64,000 nt of DNA from Liquidambar formosana (lineage: Eukaryota > Streptophyta > Magnoliopsida > Saxifragales > Altingiaceae), in NCBI GenBank assembly GCA_039720395.1, contig CM077822.1, positions 23,519,267-23,583,266 of the forward strand, written 5' to 3'. Both the position numbers and the translations under genes were made by a program. Every line of letters starts with the position of its first letter. Positions within the stretch are counted from its first letter, which is position 1. Shown here in pieces: positions 44,666 through 55,867 of the stretch. A model generated the notes under the pieces. That model was not told where the DNA came from and made no database searches. It worked only from the letters and a program-made list of their open reading frames with translations.

Positions 44666-47600
44666 AGTCCAAAATGGAATCCAAACTATACCGTCTCATA
44701 CTTGAGTGAGCTAAAAAAATGGCAATTTTGCCTCTGTAATAGAAAAACTTAGTATATGAGTGCGTACAACCTTACACGGTTCTACCTTACCTTCTCTACA
44801 GCCAAACACCCATAAATCTAACTCTTCTCTCTTTCTTACCAATCAAAACACCCACAGATCTTGGTCTTCTAGCTCTCTCTCTCTCTCTCTCTATCACAAG
44901 TTTTGTCTTTCATGAATGGTGTTGACCACTATGGGCTAACATGTAGATCTATTGATAAGAGAAGAGTCTTGTACAAAAATTGATGGTTTCACTACCTGAT
45001 GAGGTGTTGGAAAGAGCAAGGGTTGGGGGAGTTGGTGCAATACTGGTGGTTTCACTGTTGATCTGGTGTGGAAACTTCATCGGAGTAGGTCACCACTAGA
45101 TCTCATATAACAACTAATGGTTTCACCACTCGATGAGACGTTTGAGAACTGGAACAGAGGTTGGCGAAGCTAGGGCAAAAACTTATGACCAGATCTAGTG
45201 TAGAAATTTCACCAGAGGTGTTGGAAAAGGAGTAGAAGGTTGACACTGTGTGGACAACAGCAACTTCTCCATAGAGGATGCAAATGTTGATTTACGAGAA
45301 TGGGAGCCCAAGAATATTAACGCTAGCAGCAGAACAATATTAGCACAGGTGCATGGTGAAGGGTATTTTTGTTTGTGTCTATTTTCATGGACTTAAGGCT
45401 ACACAAGTATTTTTCTTAGACTTATGGTTGCACAAGTCCAAGTTTATCGACTTGCGGCCAAAGTCCCCTTCCTTAATAAGAAAAAGAGAATACAAAATGA
45501 AGCATAGAAGAAAGAAAAAAACTGGTTAAGGTGACTTATAATTTGGTCACAATCCATTTCACAAAGGAAAATAATGAAATGACCTATAAGAATTGAAGCT
45601 GTAACCTTAAGGCTTAAACCTATAGCGAGGTAAGCTGTACATGTCATGACATAAATCAGATAAAACCTTTTTGGGTGCACTCCACCACAATTGAAGACCT
45701 TGATGCTTCAACCCAAGATTTGCACATTTATTTGCTACCACATTACCTTCATGAGAAATGTGTGAGCAAACGAACTCCATATGCTTAAGGTAAAACCGAC
45801 AATTCCACCACCTAGTGCGTAAAGTCCATGGAGGGACAAAAGAAGGATTCAAAAAACATTTGACAACAAATATATTATCACAGTCAAGCTATATTTTCTT
45901 CCAACCCTTAGTCCAGGCTTGTTCAATCCCAACCATAGCTGCCATAAGTTTAGTAAAGAAAGCAGTCTAGACTCCAACACTGAAGCAGAATGCGCCCTGA
46001 ACAAACCTTCTACAATTACATAAAACACCCCAGATGCTGCTTGCCCAGGATTTCCTTTGGCCAAGCCATCAGTATTAAGCTTAAGCCAAGATGATAAAGG
46101 AGGGTGCCAACAAACCTCGGTTATGGTAGGAGCTTTACCAGAATGCCCATGAATGCCAAGGGAGTGCAAGGAAATCAAATTAGCCATATTATTTCCCATA
46201 TTAACCTTACTAATCTTACCAATATCAAAAAGCAAAGAAGAAAAATGATGGCAAACCCTTCTGAAACAAGGCTTCTTCCCCTCAATTCTACAAACATTCC
46301 TTGAATGCCAAATAGAATGGAAAGTAAGCATAGAAGTTGATATCCAAAGATTAAATAATTGGGAACTCATCTTCTTTGAAGTGATGACCTACCAAAGCTC
46401 CATAACAAATTAAATATTACTAGGAAGGACAACATGGAACAGAAAAGAAACCCAACTCCAAAGATCCTTCGCAAACTCACATTGAATAGAAAGATAAACC
46501 ATGGTTTCCATATGGGAAAGAGAAGAACACAAACTATGGCAATAGGAAACCAAATGCCAACCTTAACTTTGAAGTGTGACATCAGTAGGAATTTTACCCC
46601 ATAACAATCTTCACATCATAGTTGAAACTTTAGGTGGAATAAAAGCTTTCTACAAGCGGGCAGACCAAAAAACTAAAGTTGTTTAGGCCTACAGAAGGAA
46701 TACGCTTCCAAAAAACTTAAGCAACTTGTAGAACAATAGGGCCAAATGATACTATCTTTAGTGTCTTCAAGAGGCAAAACAACTTGCTTTATATTTGCTG
46801 CAGTGTCGGAAAACTTTGGAAGTGAAGTTATGAGGGATAACCCATGCTTTGTCCCTTAAAAAAGTAGCCACTCTACAATTAAGATTCAAAGCCGTAGGAG
46901 AAGAAATCTGAAGTTTTTGCACAATAGGTAAACCCAACCCAACCAATTATCATGTCAAAAATCAATGTCAAGACCATTACCAACTACCCATTGAGCATGA
47001 AGAGAAATCTCTGTAAGGATGGGCTTCACTCAAGGCCAAATAGAAGAAATCTTATACGTAGCAGCAGAAGATGGAAACTTGATCTAAAATCATGCTCGCA
47101 TAAAAGAGCACAAATAAGAATTTTGAGTTATAATATCCTAGCAAAGCTTAAATATACTAGATTTATTTAGAGCTTTCAAACATCTTAAACCCAAGCCACC
47201 CTCATCTTTGGGAGAACAAAGTTTAGCCCATAAAACAATTATAAGTTTTCTTAAAGACATATTACCTATCCAAATAAAATTCCTAACCCAAGTTTGCAAT
47301 TGATTAAGAAGAGATGATGGCCACATATAAACCATGAAGGAATGCATTAACATTGGATATAAAATTGACTGAATAAGCTACACCGTACCCTACTAACAAA
47401 GGAGAAATTTACACTGCCATCCTTCAATCTTGGCTCTAGCTCTATCTGCAATTCTTTGTAAATGAATCCTCCTAGGTTTTCCTCTAAAAGGAGGAACCCC
47501 AAGATATACAAAAGGAATAGAGCCCTCCATATACCTAGAGTACTCATTATAGCATGTTTTCTATGAATAGCACCCTTACCAAAATAGAGCCTAAATTTAT

Positions 47601-47909
47601 TCTTGTTAATAATTTAACAAGATATTGCACCATACAAGTATGAAAAAAGCCTTTAAAGAAGACAAATTATCTTTGTAAAACACCAGAATATCATCCGAAT
47701 AAAGCAGATGAGATGGAGCTTGAGCACCCCTAGGAAAAGACATTCGGAAGATCTTATTCTCATGAACTAACTTAGAAATTCCTCTACTAAGAACCTCTTC
47801 TGCTATGCAAAACAAGAAGAACCTCCTCCTCGGTTTCTGGAACAATCTCCTATTCTAGCCATGCATTACCAAACAAAATGGAGAGCCCTAGAATTTTATG
47901 GAAAAGCAT

Positions 47910-49920
47910 TGTCACACCCCAAAAATAGCCTTCGATCTCATAGCCTAATGAGGTGGTGACAGTACTAACACTTCTCTATAACAAACCATTCTCAGATATT
48001 TAAAACTAAATAACTAGTAAATACCTTTACTTACAACATAACTACTTAGAGGTATTACAACTTCTCAAAAAACAAACAACTAAACATTTCAAAAGTTCAA
48101 ATTCTCTAAACTTATATTTACATAAGCAAAAGTTTTTCCACACTTCCAAATTTGCTTGATCTCTTTTCTATTACTAGTTCTCTACTCCTGTAGGGTGTTA
48201 TTAAAATAACACTGTGAACTATCAATCGCTCAATGAGGTTTATCACATAATAAATCACATATCAACTCAATTTAAATCATTTAAAAATACAACTCAATAT
48301 GCATGCATTTTCTCAATGCAACTACTCATACTTGCCTCTTGCTTATCTTGAACAACCTAAAATAAAATTTAATAGCATGCTTGTTTGCTCATACAAAACA
48401 TATTATTTACGGCCACAACACACAATGCTTATCATGTGTGTATACCATATCACTAGCCTTGCCCTAAAAAATGATATGACATATTAGTGCACTAATTGTA
48501 GGGTAATCTCTACCCCAGTCGTCTCTTCTCAACTTCTCAACATATATAATTTTCTCAATATAAATCAATAAATTGTCATGAATACTTCTCATGCATTATC
48601 AATTATACTCAACTTCTCAACAACATGTAATAACTTCTCAATGTAAATATATAACATGCTTATGGGTATTCCTCAAAGTTCTCATGCATAATCAATTTCA
48701 ATTATATAAACTTTTTACTACAATAACAACAATCTAACCATATATCAACGTAAAAAATTTTATGGTCTAAGAAAAACTCAATTTAGAGTTCATTTATACC
48801 ATTTTCATACAAAAAGGGCAAAATGGTCATTTGACTCATATAGGGGTATAAATTTCAAACTTCATGAAATTTGGTCAAATTGAACTGAATTGTAGTGCCC
48901 TGTAACAGGAACATTACAGTTCAAGTTTCATCAATATCGGACTTAATATGAAGATTTTACGTACTTTTAATGTAAAATACATTTATGTTCAACCAAACAG
49001 TGCCTTAACTTTCCAATAAACTATTATTTTTATAAAAAAATTTAGAAATTATTCTATGTCAAAATTGGTAAAATCGGGTCAAAGTTGGGTCAAAATCAGC
49101 CAAACCGGTCAAAATTGATCAAACCCGAGTCAACCGGGTCAACCCGTGTCTACTGCTCATCCTCTTCCTCCATTTTCTCTGATTTTCTGCTATGTTTTCT
49201 TGAATTTTACAGAACTTTAAAATTTTCCACAGGCTTCATTTCTCAACCAAATTTTATGAATTTGGTGTCTATGTAAAGATATGAGCATCTAGTATTGTTA
49301 AAAATTCTAAAGGTGAGATAAAATTAACAAAATGTTCTGAAAGTGAGAAAAACTCCATTTCTGTTTTGTAATTGTTTCTCCTAACATACGTTGAGTTAAA
49401 TCACCAATTTTTACCAGCTTATTCTCTATACTATTAGCTATATCCAGTAAAAATTTTATAGCTAAGCACAATCATATACAAAAGATACGAATTTTCTAAG
49501 TTTCTTAGAAGCCATTAATGGGTATTTAAACTTCAACACATGCTCAAACTTCAAAACTACTCAAATTCCTTCTAAATCACGAACATTCACTGCTAATAGG
49601 AGACAAACCTCACCTGAAATTGAGGATTTCAACTTCAATTCTAAGCCTGTAGCTAGAATTTGAAATTTCCTCTTCCATTGTTTCCAAACGGGTTCTCTCC
49701 TTCCTTCTCTCTTTCTCTCTTTGTTCTCTGCATATTCTGCTGACTTAGTGCTATAAAGATATATATATATATATATATATCAAAGGAAGGAGTGGTCGGT
49801 GTTCATGCACCATCGTTTCCCCTCCTTCCTCCACCTCCTGCTTGCTTAACAGCAAAATTTTTTATTTTTTTATTTTTTATTAATAAAATGTTATATATAT
49901 ATATATATATATATATATAG

Positions 49921-49951
<31 letters not shown>

Positions 49952-49961
49952 TGTTATAACA
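47910..49961. mobile_element. Solo LTR, type F, duplication AGCAT
   Basis: Runs from TGTCACACCCC to GTTATAACA, 2052 bp, with perfect duplications AGCAT at 47905-47909 and 49962-49966. Its right end holds long TA and GA runs (49759-49781 and 49891-49951). Orientation is uncertain; a TTTCAGGTGAGG and a TATA-like stretch read better on the minus strand. No internal coding sequence, so a solo LTR. Confidence 0.9.
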
Positions 49962-49966
49962 AGCAT

Positions 49967-51102
49967 TGATATTCATTTATTGACATTAAGCGGTTAAGGT
50001 AAAAGTCGGTTCTATCAATTGTCAAGAAAAAAAAAAAAGTTTATGTTTACTCGTTTAAACTTTAAAGCCATCTTGGCAAGACAAATGTGCTCCAATGTTT
50101 GGAAGAAAACTAATGTTATGTTTGGTATGCTGGATTAAAAGGTTGGATATGATAAAATTATTGTATGAAGAAAAAGTCTATAGTTGCTTCATTTAAAATG
50201 AGGAAGATAGTCTCTTAGACATTTTTCTATCACCTTATTTTTTTTTTAAATGTAATAGTATCCTATGATAAAAATATACCACCTCTCTCAAAGGGTTTAT
50301 TATATCACACAAATTAAGGATATAACTATCCGTAGGATAGTATATCTTTTATTTGAAAATAGCACTAAACAAATGAAAATAAGGGACTTGGTCATCCTCC
50401 TTTTTCTTACCATTGTAGCCTCATCGATTAGGCTGGTCTTAATTCTCTAAAATCTTATGAGAATTAGTGACTGTCATAAAGATCGAAAAGGGGACTTAAT
50501 CTTTATATAGAGTTAGAATCTTTTTTCCTTTTTTTGTTTTCTTTTTGACAATCGATAGAAACCACCCTTACTGGCCCATAACCCCTCCCTTAATATCAAC
50601 AAATTGATATGAATTGTTTTCCATAAGTTTGAACTTGAGATCACTAACCACCATGTTACAATGTCAACAGCATATAGAGTTAGAATCTTAATAGAGTCTT
50701 CTCATCATAGACTCAAATTTGGAAACCAATGATCTACAGAAATTTCACCACATCACTAAACATGATGCCACGCTATTAATGTGCTTCATAACCTAATGAA
50801 AACATACGTACTCATGATCACATCTGTTATATTGGGTATCACCACACTTCTATTTTAGGACACGTCATCAACCTGTTTTTCAAAAATCAAAACATATTTT
50901 CCCAATTAATTTTTTCCTGTATTATTAAAAAACTCTTATAGTTTCTAGCTACTCTCTCTTTTCTTTTTCTTTTTGATTTTTATTGTTATATAAATCTCGT
51001 TAGAAGATCAATTTTATTCATTTGATCAAAACATATTTGGAATAATATATCTACTCTGAAAAATTCTATTGAGCTTCATTTCATATTGAACATAATGTGC
51101 AG
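49967..51102 (+). other. 3' part of TNL intron 1
   Basis: AT-rich unique sequence with poly-T runs; I see no gene or clear repeat. The acceptor TAATGTGCAG ends at 51102. Confidence 0.6.
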
Positions 51103-52192
51103 GTATGAGGCAAATGTTATAAAGAAAATTGTAGAGGAGATTCTAAGGCATGTGACAAATACATACCTAAACGTAACCAAATAGCCGGTTGGAATATATT
51201 CTCGTGTGCAACACATGAATGAACTACTGTGTGTTGGATTAAATGATGTTCACATTATAGGAATCTGTGCAATGGGCGGAATGGGTAAGACAACAATTGC
51301 AAAAGCCGTTTATAACCGATTATTTTCTACCTTTCAAGATAAATGTTTCCTAGACGTGGGCATAATCTCAGAGAAACCCAATGGTCAAGTTTGTCTCCAA
51401 GAGACACTTCTTTATGAAGTCCTAAAGAAAAAGATAGTGGTTAGCAGTGTTGATAGGGGAATTAATGTGATAAAAGAAAGATTATGCAAGAAAAGGGTTC
51501 TTGTTGTTCTTGATAATGTAGATCAATTATGGCAAATAGAGATAGTAGTTGGAGATCATGACTGGTTTGGCCTGGGAAGTAGAATCATCATAACAACTAG
51601 ACACCAGGATTTGCTAGCACAGATTAAAGATGACATATATATGCTTAATGGATTAAATTATTCTGAGTCTCTTAAGCTCTTTAGTTGGCATGCCTTCAAT
51701 AAAAGTCATCCGGAAGAAGCTTACATTGAGTTGTCAAATGAAGTAACAGGTTACTGTAAAGGACTACCTTTAGCTCTTCAACTTTTGGGTTCTCTTTTGT
51801 TTAATAGAAGTAAACTTGAGTGGAAAAGTCAATTGGAGAAATTAAGAAGAACTCCGCCTGATAATATTCAAAACAAGCTTAGAATAAGTTATGATGCATT
51901 GGAAGATAATGAGAGAAATATATTCCTTGATATTGCTTGTTTCTTCGTTGGAGTAAACAAATACTATGCCATTAGAATATTGGATGGTTGTGGTTTCTTT
52001 CCAGAAATTGGAATTAGTATCCTTGTTCAATGGTGCCTTCTAAGTATCAATGGAAAAAATAAGCTAACAATGCATGATCTACTTCGAGACATGGGAAGAA
52101 GAATTGTTCGTGAAGAGTCCCCCAAGGAACCCAAAAACTGTAGTAGATTGTGGTTTTATGACGATGTCCTTGATATACTAATGGAGCACAAG
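51103..52192 (+). pseudogene. TNL exon 2: NB-ARC nucleotide-binding domain
   Basis: The exon begins G TAT GAG (YEANVIKKIVEEIL), as expected after a TIR exon. TAG at 51182-51184 falls where the family has the conserved KYPVGI linker and normally Tyr. From 51206 the frame is open: P-loop GGMGKTT (Lys near 51287), kinase-2 KRVLVVLDNVDQ, RNBS-B GSRIIITTR, GLPL as CKGLPLALQLLG, RNBS-D FLDIACFF, and MHD as MHDLLRDMG. These are the ADP/ATP-binding switch motifs. The ATG-like codons after the stop could in theory allow a TIR-less protein, but no promoter for that is visible. The donor is AAG/GTAAAG at 52192. Confidence 0.92.
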
Positions 52193-52418
52193 GTAAAGAC
52201 CCAAATGAATGAATGAAATAATTTGTATGCAGCTAGTTGGAAAAACCACATGCATAAATCCTTTCACCCCCAAAAAAATAAAATAAAAAAATATAAAAAC
52301 CCATAATTTGCTAATGACACGCATGTTCTTTGACTGCGAAATTTATGCATGCATGAGAGCTCTCACGCATTGGCACCTTGCATGTCTTTTTTTAATAACT
52401 ACTGCTCTTTGTTAACAG

Positions 52419-52694
52419 GGAACAGAAGCAGTAGAAGGGCTCATAGCAGAGTTGCCTAAATCAAATGTTCTTTCTTTGAGTACAAAAGCATTTGCAAAGA
52501 TGCACAGATTAAGATTGCTTCAACTCAATAATGTACACCACATTGAAGGCAACGATCATATTTTCAAACAATTAAAATGTCTCCGCTGGCATGCATTCCC
52601 TTTGAAGTTTATACCAAAAAATTTTCATGTGGAGAACCTAGTTGATATTGACATGCGACATAGTAAGTTGAGACAACTTTGGAAGGAAAGCAAG
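52419..52694 (+). CDS. TNL exon 3: first LRR segment
   Basis: 92 codons in frame, from GTEAVEGL to WKESK, a typical TNL exon. It contains FAKMHRLRLLQLNNV and KQLKCLRWHAFPLKFIP, the first leucine-rich repeats, and LRQLWKE. Intron 52193-52418 precedes it with acceptor TTAACAG; the donor is AAG/GTATAA. Confidence 0.9.
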
Positions 52695-52785
52695 GTATAA
52701 TTTCTTTTTTATTTTTTGATATCTTCAATAATTTGAATAAATCATATATTTATCTCATGCTCTGAATTTCTTTCTTTTTCAATAG

Positions 52786-53925
52786 GTCCTAGGAAAGTTG
52801 AAATTCCTTGATCTCAGTCATTCTCATTACCTAACGGAAACCCCAAACTTCCTACAACTCCCCAAGCTCGAGAAATTAATACTTGAAGATAGTACAAGAT
52901 TAGTGAAGGTTCACCCATCCATTGGACATCTTGATCGACTTGTGTTGGTGAATATGAGAGGTTGCACACGCCTCCAGAATCTCCCAAGGAGCATTTGTAG
53001 GTTGAAATCTCTTAAAATTCTTCATCTCTCAGGCTGCTCGAAATTGGAGAAATTTCCAGAAGACCTAGGAGAGATGGAAGCATTAATTGAGCTCCTTGTT
53101 GATGGCACTGCAATAAGACAAATGCCCCTTTCCATATTATGTTTGAAGAACCTCAGGAATCTATCTTTATGTGGTTGTAAGGGATCACTATCGAGCTCAT
53201 TGGCTTCAGTCTTTAGGTCTTGGATATCGCCAAGGAGAAGCTTGGATCCCATTAGTCTACTGCCATCTTCTTTACTGGGTTTAAGTTCCCTAACAAGACT
53301 AAGTCTTGAGGATTGCAATCTATCAGATATTCCGAAAGATCTTGACAGCCTTTCTTTCTTAAGGGATTTGGATCTAGGAAGCAACAATTTTCGTAGCCTA
53401 CCGGCTAGCATCAGTAACCTTCCTAGACTTAAATATCTAAAGTTGGGTCATTGTACAAGGCTTGAATCACTCACAGAGCTACCCACAAGTTTGATGGATT
53501 TGTATGCACCTGGCTGTATATCCTTGGAAAGACTACGGAATTTTTTAAAATTCAAAACCATTCCTTTCCTGGTCCTTCAAAATTGCAGCAAATTAGTTGA
53601 GATTCCTGGCTTGGGGAAGCCACAAAGATTTGATTATTTTCACATGGCAGGCGTACAACAATCTAGAAAACACTTTCAAGGAGAGTCTCCTACAGACCTC
53701 TATGCTGATCCCTCAGGTGCAACAATCTTCCAAACACTTCTAAAATTCAGCCCTTTCAAAACTACACACACACACACGCCATTTGAGTGGGATACAAGGT
53801 CAAACGGGTTCCAGGCATATATCAGGTCGATTGGAGAATTTGAGCCTTTCTTATTACATAAATTTTTATTTTTTTTTTTAATTTATAAAAACCATCGATA
53901 TCTTACATGTTTTTCCACTACCTAA
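52786..53925 (+). CDS. TNL exon 4: leucine-rich repeats
   Basis: Opens VLGKLKFLDLSHSHYLTETP after acceptor CAATAG. About ten LRRs follow (LEKLILEDSTRLVKVHPSIG, LKSLKILHLSGCSKLEKFPE, LTRLSLEDCNLSDIPKDL, LRDLDLGSNNFRSLPASI, ...). The solvent-exposed side of these repeats recognises effectors in the family. The open frame ends at 53925 but the last 20-50 codons (poly-Phe, low complexity) are probably intron; I could not fix the donor. A CA run lies at 53765-53779. Confidence 0.88.
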   Translation, partial: VLGKLKFLDLSHSHYLTETPNFLQLPKLEKLILEDSTRLVKVHPSIGHLDRLVLVNMRGCTRLQNLPRSICRLKSLKILHLSGCSKLEKFPEDLGEMEALIELLVDGTAIRQMPLSILCLKNLRNLSLCGCKGSLSSSLASVFRSWISPRRSLDPISLLPSSLLGLSSLTRLSLEDCNLSDIPKDLDSLSFLRDLDLGSNNFRSLPASISNLPRLKYLKLGHCTRLESLTELPTSLMDLYAPGCISLERLRNFLKFKTIPFLVLQNCSKLVEIPGLGKPQRFDYFHMAGVQQSRKHFQGESPTDLYADPSGATIFQTLLKFSPFKTTHTHTPFEWDTRSNGFQAYIRSIGEFEPFLLHKFLFFFLIYKNHRYLTCFSTT

Positions 53926-53941
53926 TGTTTATTTTATTCAA

Positions 53942-54816
53942 ATGCAACATTTAGAATGGGACGACACACGACGTACACCTAAAATCATTCATTTTACTTT
54001 TGGAATGAGTTTTCCAGGTTTTATTGGTCACTTAAAATCATTCTTGATCGACTTGTTTCCCATGCAGCCGGAGCAGCCGCAGCAACATGATTATCAAATT
54101 GTTTTCCCTGGAAACGAAATTCCCCAATGGTTTAACTATCAGAGCACGGGTTCTTCATTATCTTTCCAACTACCTCCTATGTTGGGATGTAAGATTAGTG
54201 GCTTTATTATTTGTATTATTTATGGACCTAATATCAACCATTATGGACCGGTTGATATACCGCAAAAAAGAGAAAGAAAAATGTTTCCTCCTGTTAAGTA
54301 CTCGATTCCACTCGATTCAACTCAGACTCTGCTTCATATTTCCTGCTTTAATAAAACCAAGCATGAGGCTGCACGCAAAAATAAAAACATACTGCCAGAG
54401 ACCAATCCTGATCTACCTGGTACCCCAAGGTATATGTATGACATTGAAATCCCAACTCAAGATCAGCTCTGGGTGTACCCAATTATGTTTCCATTCTTTC
54501 TTGGAGCGCTTCATGGTTTGACGGTGGGGATCAACTGGAGTTTAAAGCATATTGTCGTGAGGATGTAATTAATGTGAAGAAGGTTGGCGTCCACTTTATC
54601 TGTGCTCACAAAATGGGGAGTCGCCCAGAATCAGACCACGGAGAATTGTTCCAATGCAACATTGTCTCAAATGAAAATGCCATGGTTGTTTTTGGCCATG
54701 ATGGAGACGCATTCGAACATCAGGCGGGGTCTAAGGCTAAGACAGACCGTGGTGATGATGAGGCTGGAGTGGGACCCAGCCATTGCTCGCCTGATGGGGA
54801 CCCAAACCATGTATAG
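53942..54816 (+). pseudogene. TNL exon 5: post-LRR (C-JID-like) domain, frameshifted
   Basis: The likely acceptor is TTTCCCATGCAG ending at 54067, followed by HDYQIVFPGNEIPQWFNYQS and SSLSFQLPP, the conserved post-LRR jelly-roll (C-JID) signature that contacts effectors in known TNLs. The frame ends at 54568. The expected continuation (DQLEFKAYC, VKKVGVHFICAHK, then a Lys/Asp-rich tail to 54816) is in another frame, so a 1-base loss near 54515-54525 is likely. Confidence 0.8.
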
Positions 54817-55015
54817 TTTGGCGTACCAGGCTCGTTCTTCCGAGACTGCAACCAGCATTGATGACACACTGCCGGCACTTCCTGCAGCGACCTTGATGCG
54901 TGGCCACTGTTAAAGACCTCCCACTGGCGGCGACCACCTCCTCTAAACAGCGATGTCCAATCAGCAAATTCCATTAACTACTTCGGTCAACAACCTTTGT
55001 TTAGGTATGTTATGT

Positions 55016-55058
<43 letters not shown>

Positions 55059-55862
55059 TGTCTAATATCTCTATAATCGTATTATTCCTCATTGGTTTTC
55101 AGTCCTAAAACCCACTTCGTTTTTTTTCCCAGTCGATTTTGGTTCCAAATTATAGTTGAGCTTCAATGTGGTTCGGTATTCGGTGAATCGAACTAAAACC
55201 AGGTTCTTCATGTGGAATTAGTTTGACATTAAAATAAGCCTACCAAGTGTTTGATAAAATTCCTAGATGGATTCAGACCACATGTGGGAGTATTTGTTCA
55301 GAAAATGCATTTACAAAGCTAGCCATTTAGTTTGTGTCGTCTACTAATAGCTTTGGCATTGTTTGGCTGCGCTTATTGTAAGTATTTTTTTATAAGTAGA
55401 GAAAGTCATTTTTAACCTTTCTGCTCTTTGCTGTTTTTTGTCTGTTAGGATTTTTACCTTTTTGCTGTTAAGTAAAAGCAACAAAAGCAAAAGTATATTT
55501 GTTAAAATTGATTTTTACTTTTACTTTTTGTTATACAAGATAAAAGCATGTTGGTAACATAAATTTTACGTTTGCTTTTTGCCATAAATAAATGCCTAAT
55601 TTTTTTTTTCAAAAAAAAATGAAACCATGGATTTATTTTTTTTTAATAAAAAAAACTAGTAATCAAAAAGGAAAATATCGTAATTCAATTTTGATGTTCT
55701 TGTCACAAAATGGAAAGAGATAAAGACATAGAATATATAAATATATATATCCTAATATTTTTTTTTTTAAAGATTAAAAAAAAAAAACAAAACATGATTG
55801 TACGCACAAATTTCGTGTCTAAAATAAATAGACCAAAAAAAGTGGACAAAAGATAATTTTAT
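54817..55862 (+). other. TNL 3' flank
   Basis: No gene is seen. A CT run followed by a CA run lies at about 55017-55058. The rest is AT-rich with poly-A and poly-T tracts. Confidence 0.6.
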
Positions 55863-55867
55863 TAATT

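Larger units (their letters stand above)
39987..45468. mobile_element. Non-autonomous MULE, duplication TTCCTTAAT, split by Copia
   Basis: A perfect 9-bp duplication TTCCTTAAT lies at 39978-39986 and 45469-45477, the size typical of Mutator. The ends are GGGGAAATTAGC and, complemented, GGGGACTTTGGC, with CCTTAAGTC motifs repeated near both ends. Without the Copia insertion it is about 0.88 kb and has no gene; the stretch 44671-45468 shows only a short CT run near 44876. The first 12 bases equal those of the MULE at 30671. Confidence 0.88.
39869..47905 (-). mobile_element. L1-type LINE, 5'-truncated and split by a MULE
   Basis: The poly-A tail is the poly-T at 39869-39894. The 3' part (39895-39986) and the coding part (45478-47905) are separated by the MULE at 39987-45468. 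On the minus strand, fragments in several frames give reverse transcriptase (HLLYSDDILVF near 47700; a SPKDEGGLGLRCLKALN thumb region near 47180), a zf-RVT-like region (about 46370-46580) and a C-terminal RNase H (SWLKLNTDGLAKGNPG near 46070; HISHEGNVVANKCAN near 45740). Many stops and shifts show it is old. The 5' end near 47905 abuts the solo LTR at 47910. Confidence 0.82.
28861..51102 (+). other. TNL intron 1, 22.2 kb
   Basis: Donor GTAATG at 28861 and acceptor TGTGCAG ending at 51102. Phase is kept (AAC GG + G TAT). Most of its length is a chain of transposons described separately. Unique AT-rich intron sequence remains at 28861-29500 and 49967-51102, where I see no gene; a few short open frames there look incidental. 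Confidence 0.88.
28343..54816 (+). pseudogene. TIR-NB-ARC-LRR (TNL) resistance gene, transposon-filled and broken
   Basis: Five exons can be read: TIR 28343-28860, NB-ARC 51103-52192, first LRR 52419-52694, LRR 52786 to about 53870, and post-LRR about 54068-54816. The junctions at 28860/51103, 52192/52419 and 52694/52786 have GT..AG ends and keep frame, matching the usual TNL exon plan. TNLs are intracellular immune receptors that sense pathogen effectors. This copy has a TAG at 51182-51184, just before the NB-ARC domain, and a frameshift near 54520. Intron 1 is 22.2 kb because of transposons. The full receptor is probably no longer made; a sequencing error at 51182 cannot be excluded. Confidence 0.88.

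Noticed and set aside
47880..47910. LINE interrupted by the type-F solo LTR
   Set aside because: The sequence right of the LTR (49967 on) does not read as LINE, so the LTR seems to have landed at or beyond the truncated LINE end.
51206..52216. Separate NB-ARC-only gene starting at 51206
   Set aside because: The frame continues upstream into the expected exon-2 start at 51103 and matches the TIR exon phase; it is the broken middle of the TNL.
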